NCBI RefSeq assembly: GCF_000364225.2
Contig: NZ_AQFT02000001.1
Coordinates: 496,001 to 560,000 of the forward strand
Direction: 5' to 3'
DNA length: 64,000 nucleotides
DNA from: Eubacterium plexicaudatum ASF492
GTDB lineage: Bacteria > Bacillota > Clostridia > Lachnospirales > Lachnospiraceae
Made by a program: the position numbers and the translations under genes. Below are positions 48,813 through 59,749 of this stretch, piece by piece. Under the pieces are notes generated by a model. That model had not been told where the DNA came from, ran no database searches, and saw only the letters and a list, made by a program, of their open reading frames with translations. How positions within the stretch are numbered: the stretch's first letter is position 1; each line of letters begins with the position of its first letter.

Positions 48813-50403
48813 ATGGCAGCCAAAAATGATAATAAAAACGATAATAACGTGGGTTTTAACATAAATGCAATTAAAAATATTTGTTCCAAATATAAGAAGT
48901 ATATCGCTACGGGAGCCATGCTTGTTTTGCTTGCGGTTGTAGTTTCTACTTCACAAAAGCAGGAAACGGAAAGGATCCTTCCAAATCCGATTCGAAACAG
49001 ACAGATACAAAAGCGGATGATTCCCAAAACGAACAGGCAGTGGAAGTAAATGCATATCCGCAGATCAATGCACTGTTTGAAGAGTATTATAAATATTATG
49101 CAAAGGGCGATACGAAATCAATTGAAAAATAGCATTTCCTATTTCCGATACGGAAAAAAGCTATATCAAATGTTTTAGCAAATGTATTGAATCATATGAA
49201 GATATTAACTGTTATACAAAAGAAGGAATTGCGGAAGGTGAGTATGCGGTCATTGCGGTTACACAGATGAAGTTTCCGGATATAGCGTCTACGGCCCCTG
49301 AGATGGCAAGTTTTTATATTCGCAAAGACGGCAAGGGAAACTTTTATATAGACAACGCATACAGTTCGTTTAATCAGGACAATAAAGAAAATACGATGGA
49401 CGTCCAGATCAATACGCTGCTCACGGAATTCGGCGAAGACGAGGAGATTATTGCGATACAGAAAGACGTCTGGAAAGAACTGGACAAAGCGGTAGAAAAA
49501 GATGAAGATTTAAATACGATGGTGTATACGACGATGCCAAACACGCTTGCGGAGTGGGTGGCAAGTTTTAGTCCGCAGACATCGGCTGATGATGAAAAAG
49601 ACGGTGACAAAAAAGATTCAAAAGACGATAAAAAGGACAATGAAAAGGATAATGAAAACAGCGATCCTGAAAATACGGACGTCAACGATGATAAAAACGA
49701 CGTAAACAATGACGACCAAAATCAGACGGATGATGATGAAAAAACAAATGAAACAACACGCACGGCTTACGCGAAAACAAAAGTAAATATGCGTGAAAAA
49801 CGCAGTACGGACAGTGAGATTTTACAGACCTTAAATGCCGGTACAAAAGTTACAATTCATGGCACGAGCAAAGACGGCTGGTTTAAAGTGACCTGCAAAG
49901 GAAAGACGGGATATATCAGCAAAGAGTATATTGTATCGGATCCATCCAAAGTCGAGGTGCAAAAACGTACGGCTTATGCGAAGACAAAAGTAAATATGCG
50001 TAAGAAACGCAGTACGGACAGTGATGTGGTGCAGACATTAAAAGCAGGCACCAAAGTTATGATCTACGGAAAGAGTAAAGATGGCTGGTTCAGAGTCAGA
50101 AGCAAAGGCAAGTTTGGATATGTAAAGAAAGAATATATCGTATCCAGCAAGTCGAAAGTGGAAAAAGAAGATACAACGCAGAACGGGGCGCCGTCTACGT
50201 CTACAACCTATCTTAATGAAGGCGACAGAATTACGCTGACGGATTCTGTAAATATCCGTACATCTATGAGTGAGACAGCGGATCGTGTCGGCCTTGCATA
50301 CCAGGGAGATGTTGTTACGGTTATTATGAGTTATGCGGAAGGCTGGACAAAAGTATCCTGGAACGGGCAGACAGGTTATGCCAAGACGGAATATTTACGG
50401 TAA
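48813..50403 (+). CDS. Membrane-anchored protein with three SH3-type domains
   Basis: About 530 residues once two A runs (48955-48958 and 49125-49129) are each lengthened by one base. A membrane helix near residues 33-50 (YIATGAMLVLLAVVVS) anchors it. A folded extracellular region with an NTF2-like look spans about 75-250. An aspartate-, lysine- and asparagine-rich linker precedes three bacterial SH3 domains (around 49765-49940, 49965-50145 and 50215-50403), each with an NMR or NIRT core and GW..V. The first two are close copies. Such proteins usually bind cell wall; no hydrolase domain is present. An AAGGAGG site precedes the ATG. Confidence 0.78.
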
Positions 50404-50430
50404 AGACTAAAAAGAAATAATTCGGTTTAT

Positions 50431-50490
50431 AAAAGCGGTTGCTGTATTTGGCAAAGCCGGTATCCGGCGCGGTACGGCATCCGCTTTTTT
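50431..50490 (+). terminator. Terminator after the SH3 protein gene
   Basis: AAAAGCGG with CCGCTTTT as the outer stem, inner pairing TGC/GCA and TGTA/TACG, followed by T. The loop is long, so efficiency is uncertain. Confidence 0.6.
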
Positions 50491-50561
50491 CGTGCAATTG
50501 GAAACGGACCGGCACAGCGGAAAACCGCATGGTTCGTATTACTCACAGGCAGGACGGAAAA

Positions 50562-51338
50562 ATGGAAGGAAATAAGGAAAAGGTAAGAATTAACAAATAT
50601 TTGAGTGCGGCAGGAGTCTGTTCCAGAAGGGAAGCCGATCGTCAGATAGCAGCCGGAAATGTACGGATTGGAGATGCGGTTGCACAGATTGGAGATGTGG
50701 TGGCGCCGGATGTGCCGGTATATTTTCATGGTATGTTGGTAGAAGCAGAAGAAGAACGCATTCTGCTTGCCGTTCATAAACCAAAAGGCATTGTCTGTAC
50801 GGCGGAAAAAAGGGAGAAAAATAACATTGTGGATTTTTTGAACTATCCGAAGCGCATCTATCCGATCGGACGGCTGGATAAACAGTCGGAAGGGCTGATT
50901 TTGATGACGAATGAGGGGGATTTTGTGAATAAGATTATGCGCTCCGGCAATCGTCATGAAAAGGAGTATCTGGTTACGGTCAATAAGACGGTTACGGATT
51001 CGTTTTTGCGGGCACTGGCCGCAGGTGTGCCGATTCTGGGTACGATGACCAGAAAATGCAAAGTGGAGCGTACCGGAAAACGAAGCTTTCGTATGATACT
51101 GACACAAGGAATGAATCGGCAGATTCGCAGAATGTGTGAATATTTTGATTATCGTGTGGTTAGCCTAAAGAGAGTAAGAATTATGAATATTCTTCTGGGT
51201 GATCTGCCATGCGGAACCTATCGAAAGGTCACACAGGAAGAGTTAAAACGACTGGAACAGATGATTGAACATTCATCGAATGATACGGTAAGATTTGAAA
51301 ACAGCACAATGGATCGGCAGCTTTGGGAGGAAGAATAA
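50562..51338 (+). CDS. rluF: 23S rRNA pseudouridine synthase, RluF/RluB type
   Basis: A pseudouridine synthase of 258 residues with an N-terminal S4 RNA-binding domain (RINKYLSAAGVCSRREAD) and a catalytic domain with the active aspartate in IGRLDKQSEGL. The TQGMNRQIRRMCEYFDYRVVSLKR segment is most like RluF. The start at 50562 is chosen as the ATG just before the S4 domain; its ribosome site is weak. The stop overlaps the ligA start by one base. Confidence 0.85.
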   Translation: MEGNKEKVRINKYLSAAGVCSRREADRQIAAGNVRIGDAVAQIGDVVAPDVPVYFHGMLVEAEEERILLAVHKPKGIVCTAEKREKNNIVDFLNYPKRIYPIGRLDKQSEGLILMTNEGDFVNKIMRSGNRHEKEYLVTVNKTVTDSFLRALAAGVPILGTMTRKCKVERTGKRSFRMILTQGMNRQIRRMCEYFDYRVVSLKRVRIMNILLGDLPCGTYRKVTQEELKRLEQMIEHSSNDTVRFENSTMDRQLWEEE

Positions 51339-53334
51339 TGAATCCGTCGGACAAGTACGAACAACTGAAAAAAACCATTCAAAAACATATGGAATACTAT
51401 TATGATCAGGATAACCCTCAGATTACAGATTATGAATATGATCAATTAATGCAGGAATTAAAGGTGATCGAAAAAGAACATCCGGAATTTGTAACACCCG
51501 ATTCCCCTACGCAGCATGTAGGCGGTAACGCAAAAAGGGAAGCGGGCGTGCTGGTGCGACACAATGTACCGATGCTGAGTCTGCAGGATGTATTTTCGAA
51601 AGAAGAAGTATTTGCGTTTGTTGAAGATATGCAAAAACAGCTGGAACATCCGGAATTTGTAGTTGAATATAAAATAGACGGTCTGTCCCTCGTACTGCGA
51701 TATGAAGACGGACTGTTAAAACTGGCAGAAACAAGAGGGGATGGCGTTAATTTCGGAGAAGATGTGACTGCAAATGCAAAAGTGATCAAAGATGTCAAAA
51801 AGAAGCTAAAGCAGCCGCTTCCTTATCTGGAAATCCGCGGAGAAGTATATATGAAAAACGCGGATTTTGAAAAAGTAAACGAACGCCAGGAGCTTGCCGG
51901 AAAGCGGACATTTGCCAATCCCAGAAACTGTGCTGCCGGGACGCTGCGCCAGTTGGATACGTCCGTAACAAAAGAACGCGGACTGTCCATGTTCGTCTTT
52001 AATATTCAGCAGGAGCGCGGCGGCGCGTTTGAGACACATACACAGGGATACGAATATTTGAAAAACAGGGCATACCGGTTATTGAAGATTATCGTGTTTG
52101 TCATACACCGGAAGAAGTTTGGGAAGCGATCTGCGCAATCGGAGAAAACCGCGGAAATTTATGTTATGATATTGATGGCGCCGTTGTGAAGCTGAACAAT
52201 CTGGCAGACCGCAGGCAGCTTGGAACAACGTCAAAAGTGCCGAAATGGGCGGTAGCCTATAAATATCCGCCGGAAGAAAAAACAGCCAGAATTCTGGATA
52301 TAGAAGTATCCGTAGGCCGCACCGGAAGGATTACGCCAACGGCCGTTTTTGAACCTGTGCGTCTGTGCGGAACGATGGTGTCCAGGGCGACACTGCACAA
52401 TCAGGATTTTATCGACCAGCTGGATGTGGGAATTGGAGACTATGTCAAAGTCTATAAATCCGGAGAGATTATTCCCAAAATCCGGGAAGTAGTAAAAGAA
52501 CAAAGAGACAGCAGTGTACAGCGGTTTCATCTGCCGGAATTTTGTCCGGTGTGCGGCACAAAGACAGTGCGGGAAAAAGATACCGCAGATATGAAGTGCC
52601 CGTCGCCAAACTGTCCGTCTCAGGTCGAACGCAGAATTATTAATTTTGTAAGCAGAGATGCGATGGATATCAAAGGATTTGGCACGGTATATATCGAAGA
52701 ACTGGTCAGACGTGGTTTTATCAATACGATTGCAGATATTTTTGTACTAAAAGAACATCGCACGCAAATGATAGAAGAAGGCATTATCGGGAAGGAAAAA
52801 AATACGGACAAACTGCTGGATGCAATCGAAGGTGCAAAACAGCGGGATGCCTGTCAGCTGCTGACCGGATTTGGTATTCCAAATGTTGGCAAGGCCGCGG
52901 CGAAAGCGGTAATGAAACAGTTTGGAACGATAGAAAAACTTGCGGATGCCGGTATGGAACAGCTGATGGAAGTTCCGGATATCGGAGAGGTCAGTGCACG
53001 CTGTATACGGAATTTTTTCAAAGATGTATCCAATCAGGAAATGATCCGCAGATTGGAAGCCGAAGGCGTCAATATGACGCATATACGGCAGGAAGGAGAC
53101 AGTGACCGTCTGGCCGGAATGACATTTGTGATTACGGGTACGCTGCCGAATATGGAACGCAAGCAGGCTGCGCAGCTGATCGAACAAAATGGCGGAAAAG
53201 TGTCCGGTTCCGTGTCGAAAAAGACCACATATCTGCTTGCCGGAGAAAACGCCGGAAGCAAACTTACAAAAGCACAGACGCTGGGTGTTGATGTGATTGA
53301 CGAAGAGCGGCTGCTGGAAATGATACGGAATTAG
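51338..53334 (+). CDS. ligA: NAD+-dependent DNA ligase
   Basis: The replicative DNA ligase, about 665 residues. The adenylated lysine is K112 in EYKIDGLS. A missing A at 52061-52065 breaks the frame in the nucleotidyltransferase domain; restoring it gives KKQGIPVIEDYRVCHTPEEV and CYDIDGAVVKLNN. Then follow the OB domain, a four-cysteine zinc finger (CPVCG and CPSPNCPS), helix-hairpin-helix repeats and the BRCT domain. LigA is essential in bacteria, so the break is almost certainly a sequence error. Confidence 0.94.
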
Positions 53335-53629
53335 GGTTCCGAAAGAAGAGACATATGCTTATTCCAGTAATCTTCACGTTGCGCATATTGTTCATTGATC
53401 CAGTCGGCAATGAGGACCATACTTTCCTCGGAAAAGGCAAACGTGCGGGACTGCTTAAGCTCGTCCGCGGTTTTTTCAAAACAAAGCGGCCCGGGGAAGA
53501 TGTGGACACAAAAGACATCGGTATCGTTTTCCGTTGTTTTTTCGATATAATAGCGCATTCCTTTTATGCTTCCGGTGTAAGGTGATTTTTATAAAATGAG
53601 AGATGGAACAGGTCCGTACTTTGAATCAT
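53331..53629 (-). CDS. Conserved hypothetical protein
   Basis: A 99-residue protein when one base is restored near 53569-53572: it starts MIQSTDLFHLSFYKNHLTP, then KGMRYYIEK, a hydrophobic HIFPGPLCFE, and ends in a helix with INEQYAQREDYW. I have seen this pattern in Lachnospiraceae hypothetical proteins but know no function. An AAAGGAG site lies seven bases before the start. The stop overlaps the convergent ligA stop. Confidence 0.6.
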
Positions 53630-53794
53630 AGTAAGTCTCCTTTACGACAAATATTGCATTTATTATAGGGCAGGCAGAAACATTTGGCAATGATTTGAGA
53701 AAATTTCTACAGATGGTTGTGATTTTTTACATCTCTGATAAAATAAGATAACATTGATTTTATTATTTAACGGTTTGGTTTAGGAGGAATTTAC

Positions 53795-54172
53795 ATGGCA
53801 GAAGATAGAAAGGTATACAGTATCAAAGAAGACAATCTTGGCGAGGTAAATATTGCGGATGAGGTTGTTACAATTATTGCAGGTCTGGCAGCTACGGAGA
53901 TTGAAGGCGTAAGTTCTATGGCCGGCAATATTACAAATGAACTTGTCAGTAAGCTTGGCAGGAAAAATCTTGCAAAAGGAGTAAAGGTAGACGTTATTGA
54001 CAATTGTGTGACGGTAGACGTAGCATTAAATATTGCATACGGATATGCGATACCGGAGATCTCGGCAAAAGTACAGGAGAAGGTTAAGACGGCAATTGAA
54101 ACAATGACCGGGCTGGAAGTAAACGCTGTAAATGTAAGAATTGCCAGTGTGGATATGAGCAGCAGCAAATAG
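53795..54172 (+). CDS. Asp23/Gls24 family protein
   Basis: A 125-residue alkaline-shock (Asp23) family protein, the equivalent of Bacillus YqhY, which stands before nusB in many Firmicutes. The core GEVNIADEVVTIIAGLAATEIEGV and VQEKVKTAIETMTGLEV are typical. It lacks membrane helices. YqhY has been linked to control of acetyl-CoA carboxylase in Bacillus. An AGGAGGAAT site precedes the start and a terminator follows. Confidence 0.88.
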   Translation: MAEDRKVYSIKEDNLGEVNIADEVVTIIAGLAATEIEGVSSMAGNITNELVSKLGRKNLAKGVKVDVIDNCVTVDVALNIAYGYAIPEISAKVQEKVKTAIETMTGLEVNAVNVRIASVDMSSSK

Positions 54173-54202
54173 CCTTTGCGAAGCCGGTTATCGGCTGTAT
54201 TT

Positions 54203-54226
54203 GGAGTGTCACGCGGCACTCCTTTT
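54203..54226 (+). terminator. Terminator after the Asp23 gene
   Basis: GGAGTG (54203-54208) and CACTCC (54217-54222) form the stem, followed by four T. It may act as an attenuator before nusB. Confidence 0.65.
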
Positions 54227-54266
54227 ATCATATGCCGGGTGTATAAGTTGTGACAGAGAGGGAGTT

Positions 54267-54660
54267 ATGAACAGGAGAGAAATCAGAGAACAGATTTTTA
54301 AAATGTTATTTCAGACGGAATTTTACGGCCAGGAAGAGATGGAAGAACAGATTCGCCTTTTTATGCAGGAACTGGAAGAAAAAGACGAAACAAAAGAAAT
54401 TATCTGGAACAAAAACTGTGGGATATTTACAACAGGCGGGAAGAAATTGACGCTGCCGTAAATGAAAAGGCTACGGATGGAAAACGACCCGTATGGCAAA
54501 GGTCGATCTGGCGTTGATTCGTCTGGCAGTATATGAGATCAAATATGAAGCGGACATACCAACGGGTGTGGCCATTAATGAAGCTGTGGAACTTGCAAAA
54601 ATTTACAGCAGTGACGGTGCGCCGTCATTTGTGAATGGAGTGCTGGCAAAACTGGTATGA
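54267..54660 (+). CDS. nusB: Transcription antitermination factor NusB
   Basis: An RNA-binding antitermination factor for rRNA transcription. Two single-base gaps (A5 at 54411-54415, GG at 54475-54476) break the frame. With both restored the protein has about 131 residues: MNRREIREQIFKMLFQTEF, then NEKATGWKTTRMAKVDLALI and PTGVAINEAVELAKIYSSD, ending GVLAKLV. That is full length for the family. The stop overlaps the xseA start. Bacillus has folD between nusB and xseA; it is absent here. Confidence 0.9.
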
Positions 54661-55890
54661 TGAAACATGTATATAGTGTAGGACAGGTCAATACGTATAT
54701 AAAAAATATGTTTGCGCAGGATTTTATGCTTCGAAAAATCAGCATAAAAGGAGAAATTTCCAACTGCAAATATCATAATTCGGGACATATTTATTTTTCC
54801 ATAAAAGATGGTACGGGGACAATGGCAGCGGTTATGTTTGCCGGAAACCGCAAAAACGGATTAAAATTCCGCATGCAGGACGGAGACCATGTCGTTGTTA
54901 CCGGTTCGGTTGAAGTATATGAAAGAGACGGCCGCTATCAGATGTACGCGAGAGAAATCTCTCCGGACGGCGCGGGCGCACTGTTTTTAAAATACGAAGC
55001 GTTAAAAAAGAACTTGCGGAAATGGGAATGTTTGCACCGGAATATAAACAGCCCATACCAAAATATATCCAAAGCTTGGCATTGTTACCGCACCGACAGG
55101 AGCGGCGATACAGGATATCCGCAATATCAGCCACAGGCGCAATCCTTATGTACAGCTTATTTTGTATCCGGCGCTTGTGCAGGGTGACGGTGCGGCACAG
55201 AGCATTGTGAACGGGATTCGTGCGCTGGAACGGATCGGCGTGGATATTATCATCGTAGGCCGCGGGGGCGGTTCGATAGAAGATTTGTGGGCATTCAATG
55301 AAGAGATCGTTGCGAGAGCCATTTTTGACTGCAGCATACCGATCATTTCGGCAGTCGGTCATGAGACGGATACAACGATTGCCGATTATGTGGCAGATTT
55401 GCGTGCGCCTACCCCTTCGGCGGCAGCGGAGCTGGCGGTGTATGATTTTGGGCAGTTTCAGGAAACGGTGCGTTTGCTGCATTCGACGCTGCACCTGCGG
55501 ATGCGTGAGCATATACGGATGGAGCGACAGAAACTGCAGCAGCTGCAAATGCGGCTTGGTTATCTGAGTCCGCAGACAGTACTGAACAGCAAAAAACAGT
55601 ATCTGGCGGATCTGGAGGAAAAGCTGATCCGCAGGATGGATTACAGACTGCAGATGGACAGGCATCGAATACAGCTGCTTGCAGGACGTCTGGAGGCAGG
55701 TTCTCCGGCCAAAAAACTAAGTCTCGGATTTTCCTATGTGACGGATGGAGACGGACGGCCCGTTACGCAAATCGCGCACGTACGGGCCGGAGATGAGATT
55801 ACGGTACGCACGTCGGATGGGAAGATTTATGCAAAGGTGTACGGTACGGAATCGTCTGATATGATGAAAGAAAGAGGATTGGCACAATGA
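54657..55890 (+). CDS. xseA: Exodeoxyribonuclease VII large subunit
   Basis: The large subunit of exonuclease VII, about 411 residues. An N-terminal OB-fold ([20 protein letters not shown]) precedes the catalytic region with [16 protein letters not shown] and the coiled-coil C-terminus. Two single-base gaps are present: A6 at 55014-55019 and GG at 55078-55079. Correction gives [16 protein letters not shown] and [18 protein letters not shown]. It overlaps nusB and xseB by four bases each. Confidence 0.92.
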
Positions 55891-56120
55891 ATAATGAGGA
55901 AGAACGAAGTCTGGAAGAGACATTGGCGCAGGTGGAACAGTGCATTGCACAACTGGAAAATCCACAGATTTCACTGGAAGATTCGTTTGGCTTTTATGAA
56001 GAAGGCATTCGAAAATTAAAATTCTGCAACGAAAAAGTAGACCTGATCGAGAAAAAAATGCAGATAATAAACGAACGGGGAGAACCGGAAAGAGAAGGAA
56101 ATGAAGGAAAATATGAATGA
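55887..56120 (+). CDS. xseB: Exodeoxyribonuclease VII small subunit
   Basis: A 77-residue helical hairpin protein with the family core [18 protein letters not shown] and [18 protein letters not shown]. It partners XseA and overlaps it by four bases. The C-terminal acidic tail overlaps the probable ispA start. Confidence 0.93.
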   Translation: MNNEEERSLEETLAQVEQCIAQLENPQISLEDSFGFYEEGIRKLKFCNEKVDLIEKKMQIINERGEPEREGNEGKYE

Positions 56121-57011
56121 GTTGGAATTAAAAAAGAAATGGAAAAGCGTACCGCAGAGATAGAAACCGTACTGCATCAATATCTTCCTCTGGCAGAAGG
56201 CTATCAGAAAATGATTATGGAAGCAATGAGCTACGGTCTGCTGTCGGGAGGAAAGCGCCTGAGGCCGATGCTGATGCTGGAAACCTACCGGATGTTTGGC
56301 GGACAGGGCGCTGTTGTAGAACCGTTTCTGGCAGCGATAGAAATGATTCATACGTATTCTTTAATCCATGACGACTTACCTGCGATGGATGATGATTCGT
56401 ATCGCCGTGGAAGAAAAACAACACATGTTGTTTATGGAGAAGCGATGGGCATTCTGGCCGGAGATGCACTGTTGAATTTTGCGTTTGAAACGGCTTTACA
56501 GGCTTTTTCCATGAGTGATCATCCGCTCCGCACGGCGAAGGCAATGCGGATCCTGGCCCAAAAGGCGGGTATCTATGGGATGATTGGCGGTCAGGTTGTG
56601 GACGTACAGAATGAAGATCATAATGAAATAGACGCAGATACGCTCGACTTTATCTACCGGCTTAAAACAGGAGCTCTGATTCAGGCGTCCATGATGACGG
56701 GCGCAGTTTTGGCCGGCGCAGAAGACAGTGAGGTACGGCTGCTGGAACAGGCGGCAGAAAAAGTGGGTGTTGCATTCCAGATTCAGGATGATATTCTGGA
56801 TGTGACCGGTACATTGGAGGAGCTGGGAAAACCGGTTGGTTCCGATGAGAAAAATAAAAAAAACACGTATGTTTCCATTTATGGTATGGAAGCAGCCAAA
56901 GAGCGGGTGCGGCAGCTGACGGAAGAAGCCGGTGCATGTATGGCGCAGCTGCCTGTGGAAAACAAATTTTTAGAAGATCTGTTGCTGTATCTGGTGCGGC
57001 GGCGCAGTTAG
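56113..57011 (+). CDS. ispA: Farnesyl diphosphate synthase
   Basis: A prenyl transferase making farnesyl diphosphate from IPP and DMAPP. It has about 299 residues. Motifs are GGKRLRP, the first aspartate-rich motif DDLPAMDDD and the second, DDILD. With one A added at 56130-56135 the gene starts at ATG 56113 ([17 protein letters not shown]) and overlaps the xseB stop, as is usual in this operon. Without the correction an internal ATG at 56139 would have to serve. It precedes dxs, so the two supply the isoprenoid pathway. Confidence 0.92.
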
Positions 57012-57050
57012 TTTTGGTGGACATGATAAGTCAGGATGCGAGATGATAAC

Positions 57051-58919
57051 ATGGTACTTGATAAAATAAACGAAACGAACGATATTAAAAAACTGAATAT
57101 GGAAGAGCTGAAACAGCTTCCGGATGAAATCCGTCGGTTTTTGATCCAAAGTCTTTCGGAAACAGGAGGGCATCTGGCATCAAATCTTGGTGTGGTAGAA
57201 CTTACCATGGCGCTTCATTTGACATTTGACTTGCCGAAAGACAAAATTATCTGGGATGTGGGACATCAGTCTTACACACATAAAATTCTGACCGGACGGA
57301 AAGATGGATTTGGCACGCTGCGGCAGTATGGCGGCATGAGCGGATTTCCAAAACGAAATGAAAGTGACTGTGACTGTTTTAATACCGGACACAGTTCCAC
57401 TTCGATTTCGGCCGGGTTAGGACTTGCGGCAGCAAGAGATCTCAGGAAAGAAAATGACAAAATCGTATCCGTAATCGGAGACGGAGCGCTGACAGGCGGT
57501 ATGGCGTTTGAAGCGCTGAATAATGCTTCCAAGCTGGATACAAACTTTATCATTGTATTAAATGACAACGACATGTCAATATCTCCGAATGTCGGCGGCC
57601 TGTCCCAATATCTGGGCGGAATCCGTACGGCAGCAGCGTATCAGGGATTGAAAAATGGCGTGATGGAATCGTTAAATAAAATTCCGGTATATGGAGAACG
57701 GCTGGTAAAAAGAATCCGCCGAACGAAAAGCGGCATCAAGCAGCTGCTTATTCCGGGCATGCTGTTTGAAGATATGGGGATTTTATATCTTGGGCCGATA
57801 GATGGACATGATATTGATAAAATGGCGGCAATGTTTCAAAAAGCAGCCAGAGTAAACGGTCCGGTACTCGTGCATGTCATGACGGAAAAAGGCAAAGGAT
57901 ACGAACCTGCCGTGCGTCATCCGGCGCGTTTTCATGGAACGGAGCCTTTTGAAATTGATACGGGGCTGGTGAAACAGAAAAAGAAAAAGGCGGCATATAC
58001 CGATATTTTTTCAACGGTTATGCGCAAGCTTGGAGACCGGGACGAGAGAGTTACCGCAATCACGGCGGCTATGGAAACAGGAACAGGATTAAAGCGTTTT
58101 CACAATATGTTTCCCAAACGGTTTTTTGATGTGGGAATTGCCGAGGCTCATGCGGTAACCTTTGCCGCAGGTCTTGCCGCAGGCGGCAGACGTCCGGTTT
58201 TTGCGGTGTACTCTTCGTTTCTGCAGCGTGCATACGATCAGATTTTGCATGATGTCTGCTTACAGGATCTGCCGGTCGTGTTTGCCATTGACCGGGCCGG
58301 AATTGTAGGTAGTGACGGAGAAACGCATCAGGGTATTTTTGATATCTCTTATTTGCGGACCATACCGCATATGACACTCCTGGCTCCGAAAAATAAGTGG
58401 GAATTTTCGGATATGATCAAATTTGCAATAGACTTCGGTCATCCGGTGGCAATCCGCTATCCGCGCGGAGAAGCTTATGATGGTCTGCGGCAGTTTCGTA
58501 CGCCTGTCGTATTTGGGGAAAGCGAGATTATTTATCATACGGGCAGTGTGGCACTGCTTGCTTACGGCAGTATGGTAAAAACGGCCGTAGAGGTAAGAGA
58601 GCGGCTCAAACAGGCAGGAATTGACTGTGCGCTTGTGAATATGCGTTTTGCAAAGCCGCTGGATACGTATATGCTGTCGCATGTGGCAGAGACTTACAAA
58701 CTGGCGGTCACGATGGAAGAAAATGTGAAAACCGGAGGTATGGGCGAAGCGGTTGCGGAATATTTAAGAGAGACAGGAGCCGATCTGCCTGTTTTGCACA
58801 TTGCAGTTGCGGATACGTTCCTGCCGCATGGGAATGTAGAAGTGCTCAAACGTCAGATCGGGCTGGATGCGGAAAGTATTGCAGATAAAATACTTACTGT
58901 AATGATGGAGAAAAAATGA
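57051..58919 (+). CDS. dxs: 1-deoxy-D-xylulose-5-phosphate synthase
   Basis: The first enzyme of the MEP isoprenoid pathway, a thiamine-diphosphate transketolase-like enzyme that joins pyruvate and glyceraldehyde 3-phosphate. About 622 residues. The ThDP-binding motif GDGALTGGMAFEALNNAS, the DVGHQSY histidine, GIAEAHAV with the catalytic glutamate and DRAGIVGSDGETHQG are present. The frame is intact. The start could also be ATG 57036; neither has a strong ribosome site. Confidence 0.95.
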   Translation: MVLDKINETNDIKKLNMEELKQLPDEIRRFLIQSLSETGGHLASNLGVVELTMALHLTFDLPKDKIIWDVGHQSYTHKILTGRKDGFGTLRQYGGMSGFPKRNESDCDCFNTGHSSTSISAGLGLAAARDLRKENDKIVSVIGDGALTGGMAFEALNNASKLDTNFIIVLNDNDMSISPNVGGLSQYLGGIRTAAAYQGLKNGVMESLNKIPVYGERLVKRIRRTKSGIKQLLIPGMLFEDMGILYLGPIDGHDIDKMAAMFQKAARVNGPVLVHVMTEKGKGYEPAVRHPARFHGTEPFEIDTGLVKQKKKKAAYTDIFSTVMRKLGDRDERVTAITAAMETGTGLKRFHNMFPKRFFDVGIAEAHAVTFAAGLAAGGRRPVFAVYSSFLQRAYDQILHDVCLQDLPVVFAIDRAGIVGSDGETHQGIFDISYLRTIPHMTLLAPKNKWEFSDMIKFAIDFGHPVAIRYPRGEAYDGLRQFRTPVVFGESEIIYHTGSVALLAYGSMVKTAVEVRERLKQAGIDCALVNMRFAKPLDTYMLSHVAETYKLAVTMEENVKTGGMGEAVAEYLRETGADLPVLHIAVADTFLPHGNVEVLKRQIGLDAESIADKILTVMMEKK

Positions 58920-59749
58920 AAGAAAGATTAGATGTACTGCTTGTAAAACGTGGCCTTGCTCCGTCCAGAGAGAAGGCAAAGACCATGATTATGGAAGGAA
59001 ATGTCTATGTTAACGAGCAGAAAGAAGATAAAGCCGGCTCCATGTTCGCACAGGAGGCGCGGATTGAAGTGCGGGGAAAGACACTGAAATATGTCAGCCG
59101 GGGCGGATTAAAACTGGAAAAGGCAATTGAACGGTTTGCCATTTCCCTGCAGGATAAAATCTGTATGGATATTGGTGCGTCAACCGGAGGATTTACAGAC
59201 TGCATGCTGCAAAACGGTGCAAAGAAAGTGTATGCCGTCGATGTGGGATACGGGCAGTTTGCCTGGCAGCTGCGTCAGGATGCCCGTGTCGTCTGTATGG
59301 AAAAGACAAATATTCGTTATGTCACACCAGAAGATATTGCGGATGTTTTGGACTTTGCATCGGTTGACGTTTCTTTTATTTCTCTGACAAAAGTATTGGG
59401 ACCGGCCAGGGAACTTTTGAAAGACGACGGGGAACTTGTCTGTCTGATTAAGCCGCAGTTTGAAGCCGGCAGGGAAAAAGTGGGAAAAAAAGGAGTTGTG
59501 CGTGATCAGAAAGTACATCTGGAAGTTGTAGAGAAAGTGTCGGATTTTGCAAAAGAGCTGGGTTTTGCGGTTTTGCATCTGGACTTTTCACCGATCAAAG
59601 GCCCGGAAGGAAATATTGAATACCTGATACATCTTCGAAAACAGGGAAATATGGATACGCAGGAAACAAAACAGGATAAAACCGGAGTACAGGAGGAGGC
59701 AGACGGCAGAACAGTTGTAGAAGCTGCGCATGCCGCATTGGATGCATGA
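58916..59749 (+). CDS. tlyA: TlyA family rRNA methyltransferase / hemolysin-like
   Basis: A 277-residue protein with an N-terminal S4 RNA-binding domain (RLDVLLVKRGLAPSREKAK) and an FtsJ-like methyltransferase domain with the SAM loop MDIGASTGGFTDCML. TlyA proteins methylate 16S and/or 23S rRNA; the hemolysin label is historical. The C-terminal 30 residues are a variable acidic tail. It overlaps dxs by four bases and nadK by eight. Confidence 0.9.
   Translation: MKERLDVLLVKRGLAPSREKAKTMIMEGNVYVNEQKEDKAGSMFAQEARIEVRGKTLKYVSRGGLKLEKAIERFAISLQDKICMDIGASTGGFTDCMLQNGAKKVYAVDVGYGQFAWQLRQDARVVCMEKTNIRYVTPEDIADVLDFASVDVSFISLTKVLGPARELLKDDGELVCLIKPQFEAGREKVGKKGVVRDQKVHLEVVEKVSDFAKELGFAVLHLDFSPIKGPEGNIEYLIHLRKQGNMDTQETKQDKTGVQEEADGRTVVEAAHAALDA

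Noticed and set aside
49765..50403. DNA tandem repeat or CRISPR-like array
   Set aside because: The repetition is of protein SH3 domains about 190 bases apart and diverged; no short regular repeats with spacers occur here or elsewhere in the window.
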